DNA of 64,000 nt from Flectonema sp. DT1601 (GCA_964019425.1 OZ025833.1:434001-498000); one strand, 5' to 3'. Numbered from the stretch's first letter, positions 22,701-34,725 are shown. Numbers and translations are program-made. Notes: generated from the sequence alone by a model not told the origin.

Positions 22701-23419
22701 TGTTGTGATTAAGAAGTGTGAAGAATGTCTGAAGAAGAGAACTTTATGAGATCTTAGTAATCGGGGACGCTACGATCACTCAAGAAAAACTAATTCATGA
22801 CAGCCGACTTGAGTATTAAAGTAAAGTAATAAAGTGCTCAACTCATATTTACGTACAAATGCAAGCAAGTGACACAAATTTTAAAAAAAAAAAATCGAAA
22901 TACAAATTGTCCTCTCGTCGAGTAGACGAAGAATACAGAACAACTAATAAACGCTATTCTCTCAACTTAGATATTCAATCTAAAAGAATGGGACATGTTC
23001 CAATCAGGTAGTTAATATTAATAATTATCAGTCAATCAAAAAAAAGCAAAATTTCGTAGGACAACAAACAAGTTGGTTTCGGGCTAAGATTAAAAACGAT
23101 CGTTCTTTTCGGACCATTCTCCTTACCCAGCCCTCTTCAGCGAAGAAAGCAAGGGGGACACTGCGGTGTCAGGCCTGTCCTACTCATCGCGTTTGGGACA
23201 TGTTCCAATCAGGTAGTTAACTAGCTCATCACATAGGTGACGTGCTTATGGTAATTATAAATAAGAGAATACCAGAGGAGATGTTTAGTTTTCTAATCGT
23301 AATCAAAAGCAATTACCGATAATAGAGTTGCTTACGTGGTACTACAACTACTGAAGAGTTTCTTGAAGAGTCAGAAACTAGAACGGCTCGAAGTCTAATG
23401 GCGGTGCAAGCCAATACTC
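22701..23419. other. Intergenic with a dispersed repeat
   Basis: Holds the cyclophilin copy 3 leader, the dispersed repeat at 23016-23175 and its flanking 26-bp direct repeats. No gene is seen. Confidence 0.5.
22990..23220. repeat. Dispersed SINE-like repeat, copy 2, with 26-bp direct flanks
   Basis: The repeat (23016-23175, matching 14964-15120) lies between two identical 26-bp sequences at 22990-23015 and 23195-23220 (each begins GGGACATGTTCC). The left flank abuts the repeat; the right is 19 bp away. This pattern fits an inserted retroposon with a long target-site duplication. The internal palindrome is GACACTGCGGTGTC, one base from copy 1. Confidence 0.55.
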
Positions 23420-23866
23420 CTATAGATCCTCATCCTCAGGTAAAAGATCATTCTCTGGAGGAAAGAGGTCGTCCTGTTTGGTATTATTGAGTCACACAGT
23501 GGTGATCAGTGAGCTGAGGAGATGTAAAAAGAACAGATGACATACCCAGAAGAATAGCTGCCGTAATTTTGACTTTTCGAAGGCCTTGCGGATTCTTTTT
23601 TTACCGTCACCGAGTGGGTGAACAATGACTAGTCTAGAAACATGAACGGCCATATTATGTTTTAGTCTTGTTAAGATTGCTTCGTCGTCTGACCTCGCCT
23701 TTGAGTTTTCATTTTGCTCCAACTCAGTAATGTGTTTTTCCGCCAAGTGATTTAGTACCGCGAGTGACTTATCTTCCCACTCCTTCTCTTCTTCAGCAGT
23801 CGGAACATCAGATGCTTCAACGATGAGTAGAATGGTTAGCGTGAATGTCAGTAATAAGAATCTCAT
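23420..23866 (-). CDS. Small secreted acidic protein, unknown (2 exons)
   Basis: Exons 23866-23546 and 23473-23420 (intron 23545-23474, GTATGT...AACAG) give 124 residues. A clear signal peptide (about 1-18, MRFLLLTFTLTILLIVEA) leads into an acidic helical segment and ends with an acidic tail (PPENDLLPEDEDL). There are no cysteines in the mature part, so it is not a typical disulfide-rich effector. The spliced end is preferred because the unspliced frame runs into intron sequence. The family is not recognised; it may be an ER-lumen or secreted protein. Confidence 0.6.
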
Positions 23867-24455
23867 TACTATTGTTGAGTAGGAACCTGAGAAAATAAAT
23901 TCATAACAACAATCAGTAAAGTCCAACACGCCTATTATATGTTTTTTTTTTGAATCTGTAAACAGAAAAAAAAGAAAAAAAACCACTACTAAAATTTGAA
24001 ATATCCATATAACAGTACGACACAAAACGAATACTTGAGAATGAATGGTGGTAACGAGGGAACTGAACTACAGGAAGCCAGTTTTTTTTTTTTTGTTTTT
24101 TTTTTTTTTTTACTGCATGCAAAAAAACTCTCATCATTTAAATGAGCAAATAATTATTAATAATAAATAACTACGAAGAGTCATCTATCACGAAACGACC
24201 AATTGTTAACACCGAATGAGGTCAGTCTATTCGGGTTCTTGACAGCGCAAAGTGAACAAACACACAAGAGGTAACCAAAAGTAACCATTATGTAAGTATG
24301 TCAGAATGACTATCAACCTATAGGAATATTTATACAATATAGTTCTCAAGGGAGAATTGAGACGTAGTTTTGAAGACATCTTTATTAACGACATGGGGGA
24401 GACAGGGATGAGAGTGAAAAAAAATACTCCTATTTTCTTTTGTCGTAGAAAGAAG

Positions 24456-24489
<34 letters not shown>

Positions 24490-25211
24490 ATCATTTCTCA
24501 TCAAACCAGACAAAAAAAATAGACGCTAATGCCACAAAAATTATTACAAACAGCAGCAACTAGCGTTCAGTAACCAAAAAAAATAAATAGCAGCAAAAGT
24601 GAGGCCTACGAACCAAAAAATAAAACTAAGGAAAGCCAAAAGTTAAATGCCACATAGAAACATTTCATACGAAGGAGGCCAGTGGTTTATTTATTTGCGT
24701 GCTACGTGTTTTTCACCTGGCGACGAAACACCTACATTCAGCCTGGATGCAAAACACACAAAAAAAAACTTAAAAATTTAAAAAAAAAAATTATAAAAAA
24801 AATAAAAAAAGGTTCCGAATTGTGGGAGAGACAAAGACAAACATGGGAAAAGGACGCCCTACCTACGCTCCTCGATATTAATTTATAATTCTATTTATTT
24901 AAACCCTTCAGACAAAGAAGAGTGCTGGTGTACGAAGGGACGATTTTCAACGGAGTGAAAGACCAGAAACGGGTATTCTTTAACACCTTGAGATAGATTT
25001 TTTAACAACCTATATAACGGAAGACACTTCTACACGAAATGTATAATTACAAATAATGGTAACAAGAATGTCACCGACCTGACTTTTTATATCATCCCCC
25101 GACGGTAGAATCCGTTCGGTTTTGACGATGGTTAAGTGTGACTCCATTCAATTAGGAGAAGAGATGACAACAAGCAGTATGATAAGTAGAACAATCTCAC
25201 AGAACTGGTCA
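23867..25211. other. Intergenic, low complexity
   Basis: About 1.3 kb with A/T runs (24083-24110, 24463-24488). No supported gene. Confidence 0.55.
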
Positions 25212-27658
25212 TCACGCAGAGCATTTGTTTGGATCAAAAGCAATTCCGCTGGTCTGAGAATCACACCTGTTGTTTATTATATTTGATAGTAATAAGTTAT
25301 GAATCTATTTTTTTTTTTTTTTTTTCTTTATCTAATCTTATTAACATCAACATACCAACAATTCTTCATTGAGTCCGATCCACGAGTTTTACAAGCATCC
25401 ACAGGAGCAGGGTTTGGGTTGTAACAACCTCTGTACTGATTCAAGTCGTAGAACACCTGGTGGTGGTTGTTAATTTGTGTTTTATATGTGATAATACGAT
25501 TTTTTTTTTTTTTTTAAAGTAAAGTTCAACATACCGAAGGTGTATTTTCATACGAAATGTCACCAAGCTTTCCGTTACCTAACTTTGATGTTGACCAATC
25601 TGGTCTTAGCTCCATATTTGTGCGGAAAGGACGAACAGCGTAGTTCGTTAAGACAGGGCACGCTTGGTTGACCGAAAGATCATTTTTAAATATTTTTGAA
25701 AATCCTCTACCAGCACCACGCCATCCCTGGTAGGTAACCCTAACACCATATTCCTCACGAGGAAAGGTACCGGTGTTTGAAATTGCAACGGCACATCTGA
25801 AGAGCGTCTCAGTCTTTGGTCTCCATGGGACGCAGGCATAGAAAAAGTTAAATCTAAAGTTCATCTTTACCCTTGGGTCACCAGGATTCTTTGGAAATGA
25901 TACAGAAGGAGCATCTGGATCGTATCTCTCGCAGTCTACGTAGAGAGGCTTGCATTCGAAATCACCCTTTTGGGAACCAAAATATATCAACCAAATAACT
26001 AAAAACAATAATATTACAAAAATAATACTAAATAACTCAAAGGAATGAGGTTGGTGGCGTTGCATTTTCATGTCTTGTGATTCTTGAATAATGGTACAGT
26101 CTTCTTCTGCGAATCTGAAAGTATCCTCGTCCCCGTAATATCTGAAGTACCAAATCACTTTAAAGAGTCGGTTCATTGATACCCTAGCTCTTAGTACGGC
26201 AGTGTAGCAATGGTTAAATCTCCAAAATGAAATTTGAGTAAAAAAATAATAACAGTAACTAAGCATCAACGTATGAGGGCTTGCTTTCTTACCACCAACG
26301 TAAAACATGAGAATTACACTACTGATGTATATGACCAGAATGACTGAAAAAACCATTCCGTGAACATTTCTAAAAGTTTTTGACATTCTCTGCAATGCCT
26401 TTGAAATTCCGAGTTGATAGTCTCGCGCAGTCATGTTTCCGTTTCTATCGGTTCGTGAATAGAAGTGAGCTGCTCCTTCTCTCTTTGAGACTGCCTCGGT
26501 TATTTCTAATTGCGTTATAACCATTCTATCATACATAATCATAACTACAATTACTAAGAAGATAGTCAAAAGATTTATAGCACCCAATTCACCACTAAAA
26601 ATAAAGACAGCAATCAACCCAACAAAGGTGTGAAGTCCGTGTATCACTGCCATAGGAGTGTCGTGATAGAGGGCTCGTTTTGTTTCACCGAGTGCGTTAT
26701 TTCTGAGACTCTTTAACTGGTCATGTGTTATTAAAAGTGATTTTTTCATTCCGAGAATTGCGAGAATGAAATCTGCCTTTGCACCAAATCTCTCTTGTTC
26801 GAAAATACACCAAGCTTGTAGGACACCAATCCCGAGACAACAGATAAGTGAAAAAAGCATGATCCAAGAAACCAACTGGTCAATGGTTAACGGAGAATCA
26901 CCATCGTAGAATATCGTCTTGAAAGTAATAGCCAGCCAGCCTGGTACTAGAAATAGTGCCGCACAGGTACCAAGCAGCCACAAAAACATGAATTTCGTTC
27001 CTGGAGCATCACAGCAGGCTCCACCATTAAAACAAAACTCTTTAATTGCCTTCCATCTATGAACAGCATACGGTGATTCATCTTTTTTATACATCATAAC
27101 GGCTCCGTATATTCCTTGAGGAACATGACGAAAGGCTGGGAGATCGATTGTGTGTTTTCCATAGTTGAGAGCAGATCTGATGACTTCGTAGACTACAATG
27201 TCAGATACTCCTTGTCCTTGTCTTCTAATCATGTCCATTGTCTTACGAGTTCGATATCCTCTCCACATTCGCTGAATTCTAACGACCATTAAGTTGGTTA
27301 AGCTAGGCATTGATTGATAAATGTTGTCAACTATTCTGCGATCTCTCGCAGCAGAAGCAGAAACTCTATTTAATAGTCTTCCTCTCAACGAGGCAGGTTC
27401 TGGTGATGTGACGTCCGCTTCTGTCAAAGGATTTCTCGGAACACCCTGCAGATGACTTCTCAGATTTCCCAAAAGCTGTGATTCTCTTCTATTAACTTCT
27501 CTCTCAAAACCATCGCTTGATGAACTTCCCTCTGCGGCACTCATCTCATCCGGATCAGGAATCATTCTGTCAGATATTCTAGAGCCTTGTGCTGGGTCTG
27601 TATTTATTACTCCTGTCGCGCTATCCCTACGCATACTGCTTCCCCCGCTAGTACTCAT
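25212..27658 (-). CDS. Large polytopic membrane protein with IQ motif (3 exons)
   Basis: Exons 27658-25535, 25456-25356 and 25266-25212 (introns 78 and 89 bp) give 759 residues. The N-terminal 120 residues are polar. An IQ calmodulin-binding motif follows at 128-138 (IQRMWRGYRTR). Six to eight hydrophobic segments are spread between about 240 and 590. The final 170 residues after the last helix carry many cysteines, including those added by exons 2 and 3, and are probably extracellular. A longer in-frame start to 27802 runs through a homopolymer and a possible 3' splice site, so ATG at 27658 is preferred. I do not recognise the family. A Ca2+/calmodulin-regulated channel or receptor is a guess from the IQ motif and topology only. 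Confidence 0.75.
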
Positions 27659-28147
27659 CGCGTTTTTGACCTGATTAAAGAAAAAACCAATAAAATATTT
27701 TCTAAGAAAAGCGAAGCTTTCTTTTTTTTTTTTGTCAACAAAACAATTTTTTAAAATCTGTTTTAAAAAGAATAATGATATCACAAAATTAGCAACAGCC
27801 ATAAAAGATGCGTCGAACAGGGTCGCATGTACACCCTAATTAACACTTAGTAACAGGCAGTGCGAGTGCACTGTTAGAGAAACTGGAGAAGTTGTTTGGT
27901 TTTTTTTTTTTTTTTTTTTTTTTTTGACTTTAAAAAAACTCTCCATTCCCAGGCTACTAACAAATGGGATCAAAAGGATCAAAATCTAACCTCCCTCTGC
28001 TCCGAATAACAATTCCGTATCTCGCATGCATATCAATTTATTACCAAGTGCTGTACTATATGTTTCCACGTCAGCTGTACACAGTATAATTTTTGATGGA
28101 TCTGTTTGTTTTTGTTTTTTAAATTATTATTTTCGTTACTTTAAGCA
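27659..28147. other. Intergenic
   Basis: Contains a T run at 27898-27925 and a possible 5'-leader splice acceptor (TTAATCAG) just upstream of the 27658 start. No gene is seen. Confidence 0.45.
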
Positions 28148-30445
28148 TTAGAGTACAAATAAAATCCACTGGAGAAAAAAGAAAATATTATAAAAAAAAA
28201 ACATACACTCAACGCCAATCCCCTGAAACCTATAAAGAGTAGCAATGAGGATATCAGTTGGGGTAGAGAGAGACGGTGGAGGCTCGGAGGTAATGGCAGA
28301 AGCTGAAAGTGTTTTTCGCTTTCTTGGTCGAACCCGATAAGGGTTTGTAGCCACATCGTATACAAGTGACAGAGGGAGTGGTATGATATTCGGAGTTCCT
28401 GGTGCTGCAGAAACAAACACTCTCAGTATTTCAACCAAAACATCTTCATGAGAACATCTCAACGACAGAAGAGTTGGAAACGAAACAGCGCATTTCACAG
28501 TGGAAGTCGAAGTGTTTTTACTTAACTTGCTAAACCTCGCACGCTTTACGGGATCGGTAAAGATTGAGACACAAGCAGAGTGATCAAGAACAACTAAATA
28601 CATAGCGCCACCAAGTAACTCTGATGCTAATAAAGGAGTAAATAATGAAAAGGTTGATGTAGTTTCTTCATCTTCATTATTACTATCTCCTTCAAGAAGC
28701 TTTAATAAAGCAGCGTCAGGATCTGAAGAATTGCTGCCAGAGTCGTCACCGTCTTTGTTGGAATTGTCGTCGGTTGACTTTTCTTCTGTTGCTGAAAAGA
28801 TGCCGGCCGTGTATCGATGCCAGAATCCAAATGCTGCATCACCTCCTTGGAGATCTTTACATAGTAGTTTGAATGCCCATTCATCTATATTCCTATCTCT
28901 AAAGACTGCGAGTAGTGAACTGTGCTTCCAATCTTGGAGATCAGTTCTGGTCTGTGGAGTGACATATCCTGATGACAGTCTATTAATTAATTCATTAAGT
29001 GGTTGAGTTGACTTACAATCAATGAGATCGCTCTGACTTGCTAATGATAACAAAGAACTAATACCTGCGTAAGAATTCTTGTCACGAAGACAGTTGCACG
29101 TCAATCCAATCAAAACGTTAGTAAGGATTTTCACGTCAATCGTGTCTCTGAGAGTTGATCCCAACCGACGTTGAAGAGCAAGCCATAACTCATCTAAAAC
29201 TTCAGATTTATTTTCCGCATCCACACAACTACTGCTACTCGATTTGCTTAGACCCTCAGCAGCGATATATAAAGCGCTTACCTCTGGTTCGATGTCTTTC
29301 TGAGGTACGGAATCAGTTAGTAATTTATAAATACTACGAGTTTCATGAATCAAACTAGGTTGGCTGTAGAGGGCATGTAAAAGTTTTAGTTGACGCTGTC
29401 TGTTTGGAGTTAAGTTCGAATCTTTCATTTTCGATAAAATTTTTGAAATAACCGAAACGTTGACTTCCTCCGCAGCTTCCAACAACTTGTCGTAAGTGCT
29501 GACCGTGAAAGTAATATCATCAGAGTGACAATACGACTCGTAGAACGAGATAGCTTCTAATTTCCGACCTAAAGTTGCTAACCAAAGTGTTGCTGATTGC
29601 ATTTGATCAACCGGCAGTGGCGTAAGATTTAATTTCAAATATTTATTTAAAACTTCCATCAGTACAGCACCAGACACATCTTTACTCACCGTAGTTCTGA
29701 CTAGAGAATCAGGTGCGAGTAGTGCAGCCAGCAAGTTTGTTATAATCTTTGGATCCTTTTCTTCCAACTCAGACTCTTTGATTCCCGTGAGAACCAATAA
29801 GACAGTTTGTACGCAACCACACAAACGAGCGATGTCAGAAAGAGTTCTGTAAGTCTGGATGTTTGCTAGAACCTTTCCATTATGACATGTGAAGGCAGTG
29901 CGAGCATCATCGGCAGCTCCCTGGGCTTTACAGAGAATTAAGATCCTGTTGAGAAGTTCAGTTGTTGGTTCGCTGCCGCGTTCTTTCAGAACGTCAAGCA
30001 TTCTAATCCCCTGCGCTCCTGTAACACCATCGTGTGATAGCGATGATAATATTTGTTTTATTACTTCATTTAAATCTGTCGATTCATAATCGACGTCTAA
30101 TGTCCTTACTCCAAATACTTCTCCTGGATCTCTACCTTCAGCTACTGTGTCATGTCTCTTGTGTGATGGTTGTATGAGTGTTGATTCCTCTTCTCGTCTG
30201 CCTATCTGATTGCCTTCTATCCACGCACAACCTCCTTTTTCAAGATTTTCTAACATGATTCCAGGCATTAGCGGAATTTTAGGAGTGGGGACTGCAATCG
30301 TTTTATAATACTGTACTGTTGATGGAGGTACTACTTCAACTACTCCTTGTGTCGGCATAGCTGAATATTGCATTGGGTGCATTGGGTGCATTCTTGCGTG
30401 TGGATTGTATCCACGAAACCCTCCTCCTCCTCTCCATTCAGACAT
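28148..30445 (-). CDS. Helical-repeat protein, PPR-like
   Basis: A frame of about 755-765 residues. The N-terminus is Gly/Arg/Met/His-rich (GGGGFRGYNPHARMHPMHP), followed by long alpha-helical repeats (about 120-500) with PPR-like phrases (TYRTLSDIARLCG, TYDKLLEAAEEV). An acidic Ser/Asp/Asn stretch lies near 570-610 and a basic RVRPRKRK near 725. PPR proteins bind RNA, usually in organelles. The C-terminus is uncertain: a short candidate intron (GTATG to CTCCAG, about 28204-28167) would replace the hydrophobic, Phe-rich last residues. Reading without it gives a stop at 28148. Confidence 0.65.
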   Translation of the reverse strand: MSEWRGGGGFRGYNPHARMHPMHPMQYSAMPTQGVVEVVPPSTVQYYKTIAVPTPKIPLMPGIMLENLEKGGCAWIEGNQIGRREEESTLIQPSHKRHDTVAEGRDPGEVFGVRTLDVDYESTDLNEVIKQILSSLSHDGVTGAQGIRMLDVLKERGSEPTTELLNRILILCKAQGAADDARTAFTCHNGKVLANIQTYRTLSDIARLCGCVQTVLLVLTGIKESELEEKDPKIITNLLAALLAPDSLVRTTVSKDVSGAVLMEVLNKYLKLNLTPLPVDQMQSATLWLATLGRKLEAISFYESYCHSDDITFTVSTYDKLLEAAEEVNVSVISKILSKMKDSNLTPNRQRQLKLLHALYSQPSLIHETRSIYKLLTDSVPQKDIEPEVSALYIAAEGLSKSSSSSCVDAENKSEVLDELWLALQRRLGSTLRDTIDVKILTNVLIGLTCNCLRDKNSYAGISSLLSLASQSDLIDCKSTQPLNELINRLSSGYVTPQTRTDLQDWKHSSLLAVFRDRNIDEWAFKLLCKDLQGGDAAFGFWHRYTAGIFSATEEKSTDDNSNKDGDDSGSNSSDPDAALLKLLEGDSNNEDEETTSTFSLFTPLLASELLGGAMYLVVLDHSACVSIFTDPVKRARFSKLSKNTSTSTVKCAVSFPTLLSLRCSHEDVLVEILRVFVSAAPGTPNIIPLPLSLVYDVATNPYRVRPRKRKTLSASAITSEPPPSLSTPTDILIATLYRFQGIGVECMFFFYNIFFFLQWILFVL

Positions 30446-30647
30446 GTTATTTTAATTGATATCTGAAATAAATAATAATAATGAACCCCATCAAAAAAAG
30501 ACTGAAAAAAGAAGAAAAAAAACTACCTCCGATCACATAAAGTACGGTAAGTGTACTTCATTAAGTCAATCGATGGGTAAATGTCAACGCAACTGAATAC
30601 CAGACAACATAAATCACAATAATAGTAACGAAACGGTACAATAATTT

Positions 30648-32183
30648 TCACGGTGGGGATTTGCAGTGTTGAGGAACAACAGAAATCAGATGAGTGTCCT
30701 GAAGAATTTTATTATTCTCAATTTGGATGCCTCCAAAAACTATAAATCTATTTGACGACTCAAGTGGGAGTGCAATTAAGTGGCAACGTGGCGGAAACAG
30801 TGATGTCAACGTCTTCCGCAGTCGAGAACGTGGAACACCCGTCATAGCCCCTCGATGATCAGATCCATGAGTTGGAGATATGTGAACGTCATGTAAACCG
30901 TCAGATCGTATTCTAGTTATTCTACACTCAGCCCAAATCTCTCCTTTGTGTTTACCAGACTCCGCTGGTGTTAAGATCTGCGCCATCTCTCGTAATCTCA
31001 TCGGAGTTTCATTTCCTTCTTTACAACTAGTCCCAACAGCATTTGGTACCACCCAAATACTATTTGAGGGATCCAGGACATGGACGTGAGGGGACCTAAA
31101 ACCCCCAACACAAAACAACAATCCCTTCAATGAGAAGGTCGCATGACCGTAAATCTTCATCGGAGGAGGTTCTCCAGTACAGCTGATGGCAGTCCAACGA
31201 CAGTTTTCAAGTGAGAGTTTGAATACAACATTTGGAGATTCTAGTTCATTTGTTGGTACCTGTGTTTGTAATATTACACCATCATGATAAAGGGAAAGAC
31301 GACAACAATACATACTTGAGAACCGACAACATCAACACCACCGAACATGTATATCACTCCATTGATACACTCAAGGGAAGTGCTGTGTCTTGCAATAGGA
31401 CGTGCATACCAATAGTGACTGCGACTACGACGATGTAGACACTGCTGAGAATCATCATAAAAAGGATCTTTTTCAACATTAAGAATTGACCAGACATAAG
31501 TCTCAAGGTTCAGAATGTAAACATCTGAAGATAGTTTCCCAGTTGGTGACTTTCCTCCAAAACAACACATTTCGTTATCATATCCACAAGATGCCGCTGA
31601 AATATAATTTGGTGGAGTTCCTTTCATAAAGCTGTCTAGACACTTCCACTCAAGTGACTTACAGTTCATTTGATATAAGCTTCCAACGAATCCTCTCTTA
31701 CCGTGACCACCCCAAACGTATAAGTTTCCCTTATAAACTGCGTAGTTATGTGAAAAAGACGTCGTTGGCATCGATCCTGTCATTTTTCTAGCACACCATT
31801 TGTAAGAAGTTGTTTCGTATTCTCGAAGTGATGAATGCTGAGATTGTGAATTATTTCCAAAGATGACCCATGTGTTTGAATCACAATAAGGATTCGTAAT
31901 TGAGATCGCGTGGTATCTGTTTATGTTAATCGGTGTTGTTGTTTATTTGATCACACGGAATGATTAATCTGATAAATAAAAGATACCTTTCAGTTGGTTG
32001 TTCATTCTTCCAACCCGCCTGTCGAGACACAAATCCGAAATTTGGTGGTAGCATTCTATCGTTAGCATCATTTACAATGACACTCTTTGATTCAGGTCCT
32101 CCTAACAAGTCAGCTGTCTTGTTGGAATCATCGACTGCAACATCATTAGGTGTCAGTGTAGTTTTCTTAACGACAGCCACCAT
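30648..32183 (-). CDS. Kelch-repeat beta-propeller protein (3 exons)
   Basis: Exons 32183-31987, 31916-31316 and 31259-30648 (introns 70 and 56 bp) give 469 residues. Kelch blades are recognised by repeated hydrophobic-GG signatures: VWGGHG, CFGGKSP, YMFGGVD, CVGGFRS and VFGGIQ, each followed by a Tyr or Trp some 15-25 residues on. About five blades are visible, so a six-bladed propeller is likely. Kelch proteins are scaffolds for protein binding; no BTB, F-box or kinase domain is attached, so the partner is unknown. Both splices keep the propeller in frame. Confidence 0.8.
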
Positions 32184-32949
32184 TATAGTTCATCTGTTGA
32201 AGAGTGAAAAAGTATTGCTCATGAATGTCAATGTACAGTTCGCTTAGCATCACAGCATCGTTGTCATATTTTTTAGGATTTCTATTTATGAAATATTCAT
32301 TACGTCATCGATTACAATAAACTACTACAATTTCCCTATTTTAAAAAACCACAGCACGCTGGTGTTTAAGTATAAAAAAAAAAAAAAAAAACACAACAAA
32401 GGGGAATGTGGAAGAAGATTGACAATCGGAATTTCATTTTCCACCTCAACAAATTCACGACATCAATCATACGAACGTTTTTTGTAACAAAAAAAATCAA
32501 CCCAAACACAAAAAAAAGTATCTTTTTTTTTTTTTTTTTAATTATCGTATAAGAAAAAAGAGAGATCGGGCAACTAAAATTAAAAAAAAAAAAAAAGAAA
32601 GAAAGAAAGAAAAAACCATTCAGATTGGACCTTACATTTTGTTGATCGAGGACAACATCGTTATCACACGATCATAAGAAATTACGGTTTTCAATCTGAA
32701 TAGTTTCTCCGACTACGTCGGTATAAAATATTTAAAAATATCCACTAATTTAACTCAAATTCATAGTGTACATCTCCCAATTGCACCGCACAAATGCTCT
32801 ACCGATTGTTCATCTTACAGAGACAGTACCAGAATGGTGACTGGGGAATGGGGGAGGATGGAATGAAAACAAAAATAGTGATGGGCTTCATGGCTGAAAA
32901 AGCCCACTTTGACCCGTCAACACTCGCTTTTATCGATCGAATATTTATT
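32184..32949. other. Intergenic
   Basis: A/T-rich DNA with homopolymers at 32373-32390 and 32523-32539. The short open frame at 32794-33057 on the plus strand overlaps the carboxypeptidase end and has no support. Confidence 0.5.
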
Positions 32950-34422
32950 TTACTTCACGTAGTGTGGGTAATCTTTATTATACACAAAGCTATTAATCAT
33001 AACAGAAGCTGGCTTTGGTTTGTTCAAAGGAACCATGTGTCCAGATCCTCTGATTGAGATGAAAGAGATAGGTGCGACTCCCTTACCAGATGGGAAGTGC
33101 CATTCCATTGCGTAGCCAGCAACCATTTTCGAACCATCAGTAGTCCATGGACGCCATGTTTGTGTTCTGTTGAGTCCGTTCTCTTTCCACAAGTTGACAT
33201 ACGCGTCCTGAATGAACCCTTCGGAGTTCAATCCTGAAGCATCAGCGTCACCCTCATAAGTTAGAACCCTAATGCCTGCCTTCACTGCTCTAACGTGAAT
33301 TGGTCTGATGTCACTTATATCAGAAGTGTAATTGAAACCAATTCCGTTATCAGCATTGAAGAAGTATGAATTCTCAGGAACAGCAAGAGCTTTACGAACA
33401 TCAGGACGTGAAAGGAAGTCAGTCATTGCGGTACCAGAACAAGCGTATTCATTAACAGCCCCACCATAAGAAGTATATTTACTTAAAATAGTTCTACTCT
33501 GAGCGTTGTGTTTACTCTTAATTGACGAGATCATGTTTGAAGGACAATCATCATACAAGTCGTATACGAAGTATCCTCCAATCTCTTTTGTCATGTCCTG
33601 GTGAACCATTTCATGACAAGATGGTGATAGGTTACCAGAGCAGAGCTTTTCTTTTGGACAGTCTTTGCGAATCTTGTTAAAGAGTTCATTTGAGATCTGA
33701 CCGTGACCTCCGAAAAACTCAACATCGTAGTATGGTCCCTTACATCCAACGTCATCTCCCATACAACCATCACCTACAGCATAACCCTTAAGGTTTAATC
33801 CTGCCATATCATCGAGGAGGGCATTCACCAAACCAGGTACGTAGATTCCAGCGTATGACTCACCGGTAATAAATAACTCATTCTTTCTCAACTCTGGGAA
33901 TACGTCATTCATCAAAGTAGTTAAAACTTTGTGATTTGCTTTGAAGACGTCAGTGTCCTTCCATGGACCACAGCTGGTACCCTTACCAGCTGGACCGTCT
34001 TGTGTGCAGTAGGAGAACCCAACAGGTGCCGGGCTATCAAGAGCGAATAGGTTGAAATTTTTACTCCACGTGAAAGGATTATAAATTGGTTTTGGGATGT
34101 GGGTTTTGTTGTATTGTTTGCCTTCTTCAGAGTCGACGTTAAGAAACAGCGGTCCTAATTCTTGAAATAATCCAAACAACGAAGACGCTCCTGGACCTCC
34201 GTTGTACCAGAACACAGTTGGAGCTGTTTCAGGATTGTTTTCTGCTTCAAACATTATGTAGTGGAAGTACATTTCACCAACTCCCGATGGAGGGACTCCA
34301 GCGTCAACGAATCCACTGAACATCTTCGAAGGAAGCTGCTTATCATACCCGGGTAATGATGTCACTTCATGACGTGTGGGTGGTGCAGACAGCGCTGCTA
34401 ATGCAACAGTAAGCGAAAGCAT
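32950..34422 (-). CDS. Serine carboxypeptidase (peptidase family S10)
   Basis: An intronless frame of 490 residues with an N-terminal signal peptide (about 1-15). The S10 hallmarks are all present: WYNGGPGASS near residue 72 (substrate-binding and oxyanion region), GESYAGIY with the nucleophile Ser189, the Asp region LTYEGDADASGLN near 400, and GSGHMVPLNKP near 465 with the catalytic His. Several cysteines suit a secreted or lysosomal enzyme. It removes C-terminal residues from peptides in the endo-lysosomal or vacuolar pathway. Length is typical. It is the clearest hydrolase in the window. Confidence 0.92.
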   Translation of the reverse strand: MLSLTVALAALSAPPTRHEVTSLPGYDKQLPSKMFSGFVDAGVPPSGVGEMYFHYIMFEAENNPETAPTVFWYNGGPGASSLFGLFQELGPLFLNVDSEEGKQYNKTHIPKPIYNPFTWSKNFNLFALDSPAPVGFSYCTQDGPAGKGTSCGPWKDTDVFKANHKVLTTLMNDVFPELRKNELFITGESYAGIYVPGLVNALLDDMAGLNLKGYAVGDGCMGDDVGCKGPYYDVEFFGGHGQISNELFNKIRKDCPKEKLCSGNLSPSCHEMVHQDMTKEIGGYFVYDLYDDCPSNMISSIKSKHNAQSRTILSKYTSYGGAVNEYACSGTAMTDFLSRPDVRKALAVPENSYFFNADNGIGFNYTSDISDIRPIHVRAVKAGIRVLTYEGDADASGLNSEGFIQDAYVNLWKENGLNRTQTWRPWTTDGSKMVAGYAMEWHFPSGKGVAPISFISIRGSGHMVPLNKPKPASVMINSFVYNKDYPHYVK

Positions 34423-34693
34423 CGTTGGTCTAATTGAGAGGAATTATATTTAGTTTTTTTTTTTTTTTTTTTTTTTAAAGTGGTTTGATTAATTAAGGTG
34501 TGACTACTTTGCAATGATGTTTACCTGTTTTAAAAAAACATAATTAGGTTAACAAAATAATTTTAAATAGAAACTCAAGGATGCGTTACCTGGTTGCTGA
34601 TGCACCGCCTGTTGCCAGCGGGATAGAAAATATTAAAAATAAAAAAATCATAGATGAGAACAGGCTAAAGAAATCAAAAATAACGATGAATGG

Positions 34694-34725
<32 letters not shown>

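Larger units (their letters stand above)
21782..22737. repeat. Segmental duplication unit B (cyclophilin gene and flanks)
   Basis: Partner of 19590-20558. Differences are a few substitutions and small length changes in homopolymers and in the intron (116 versus 127 bp). Confidence 0.75.
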
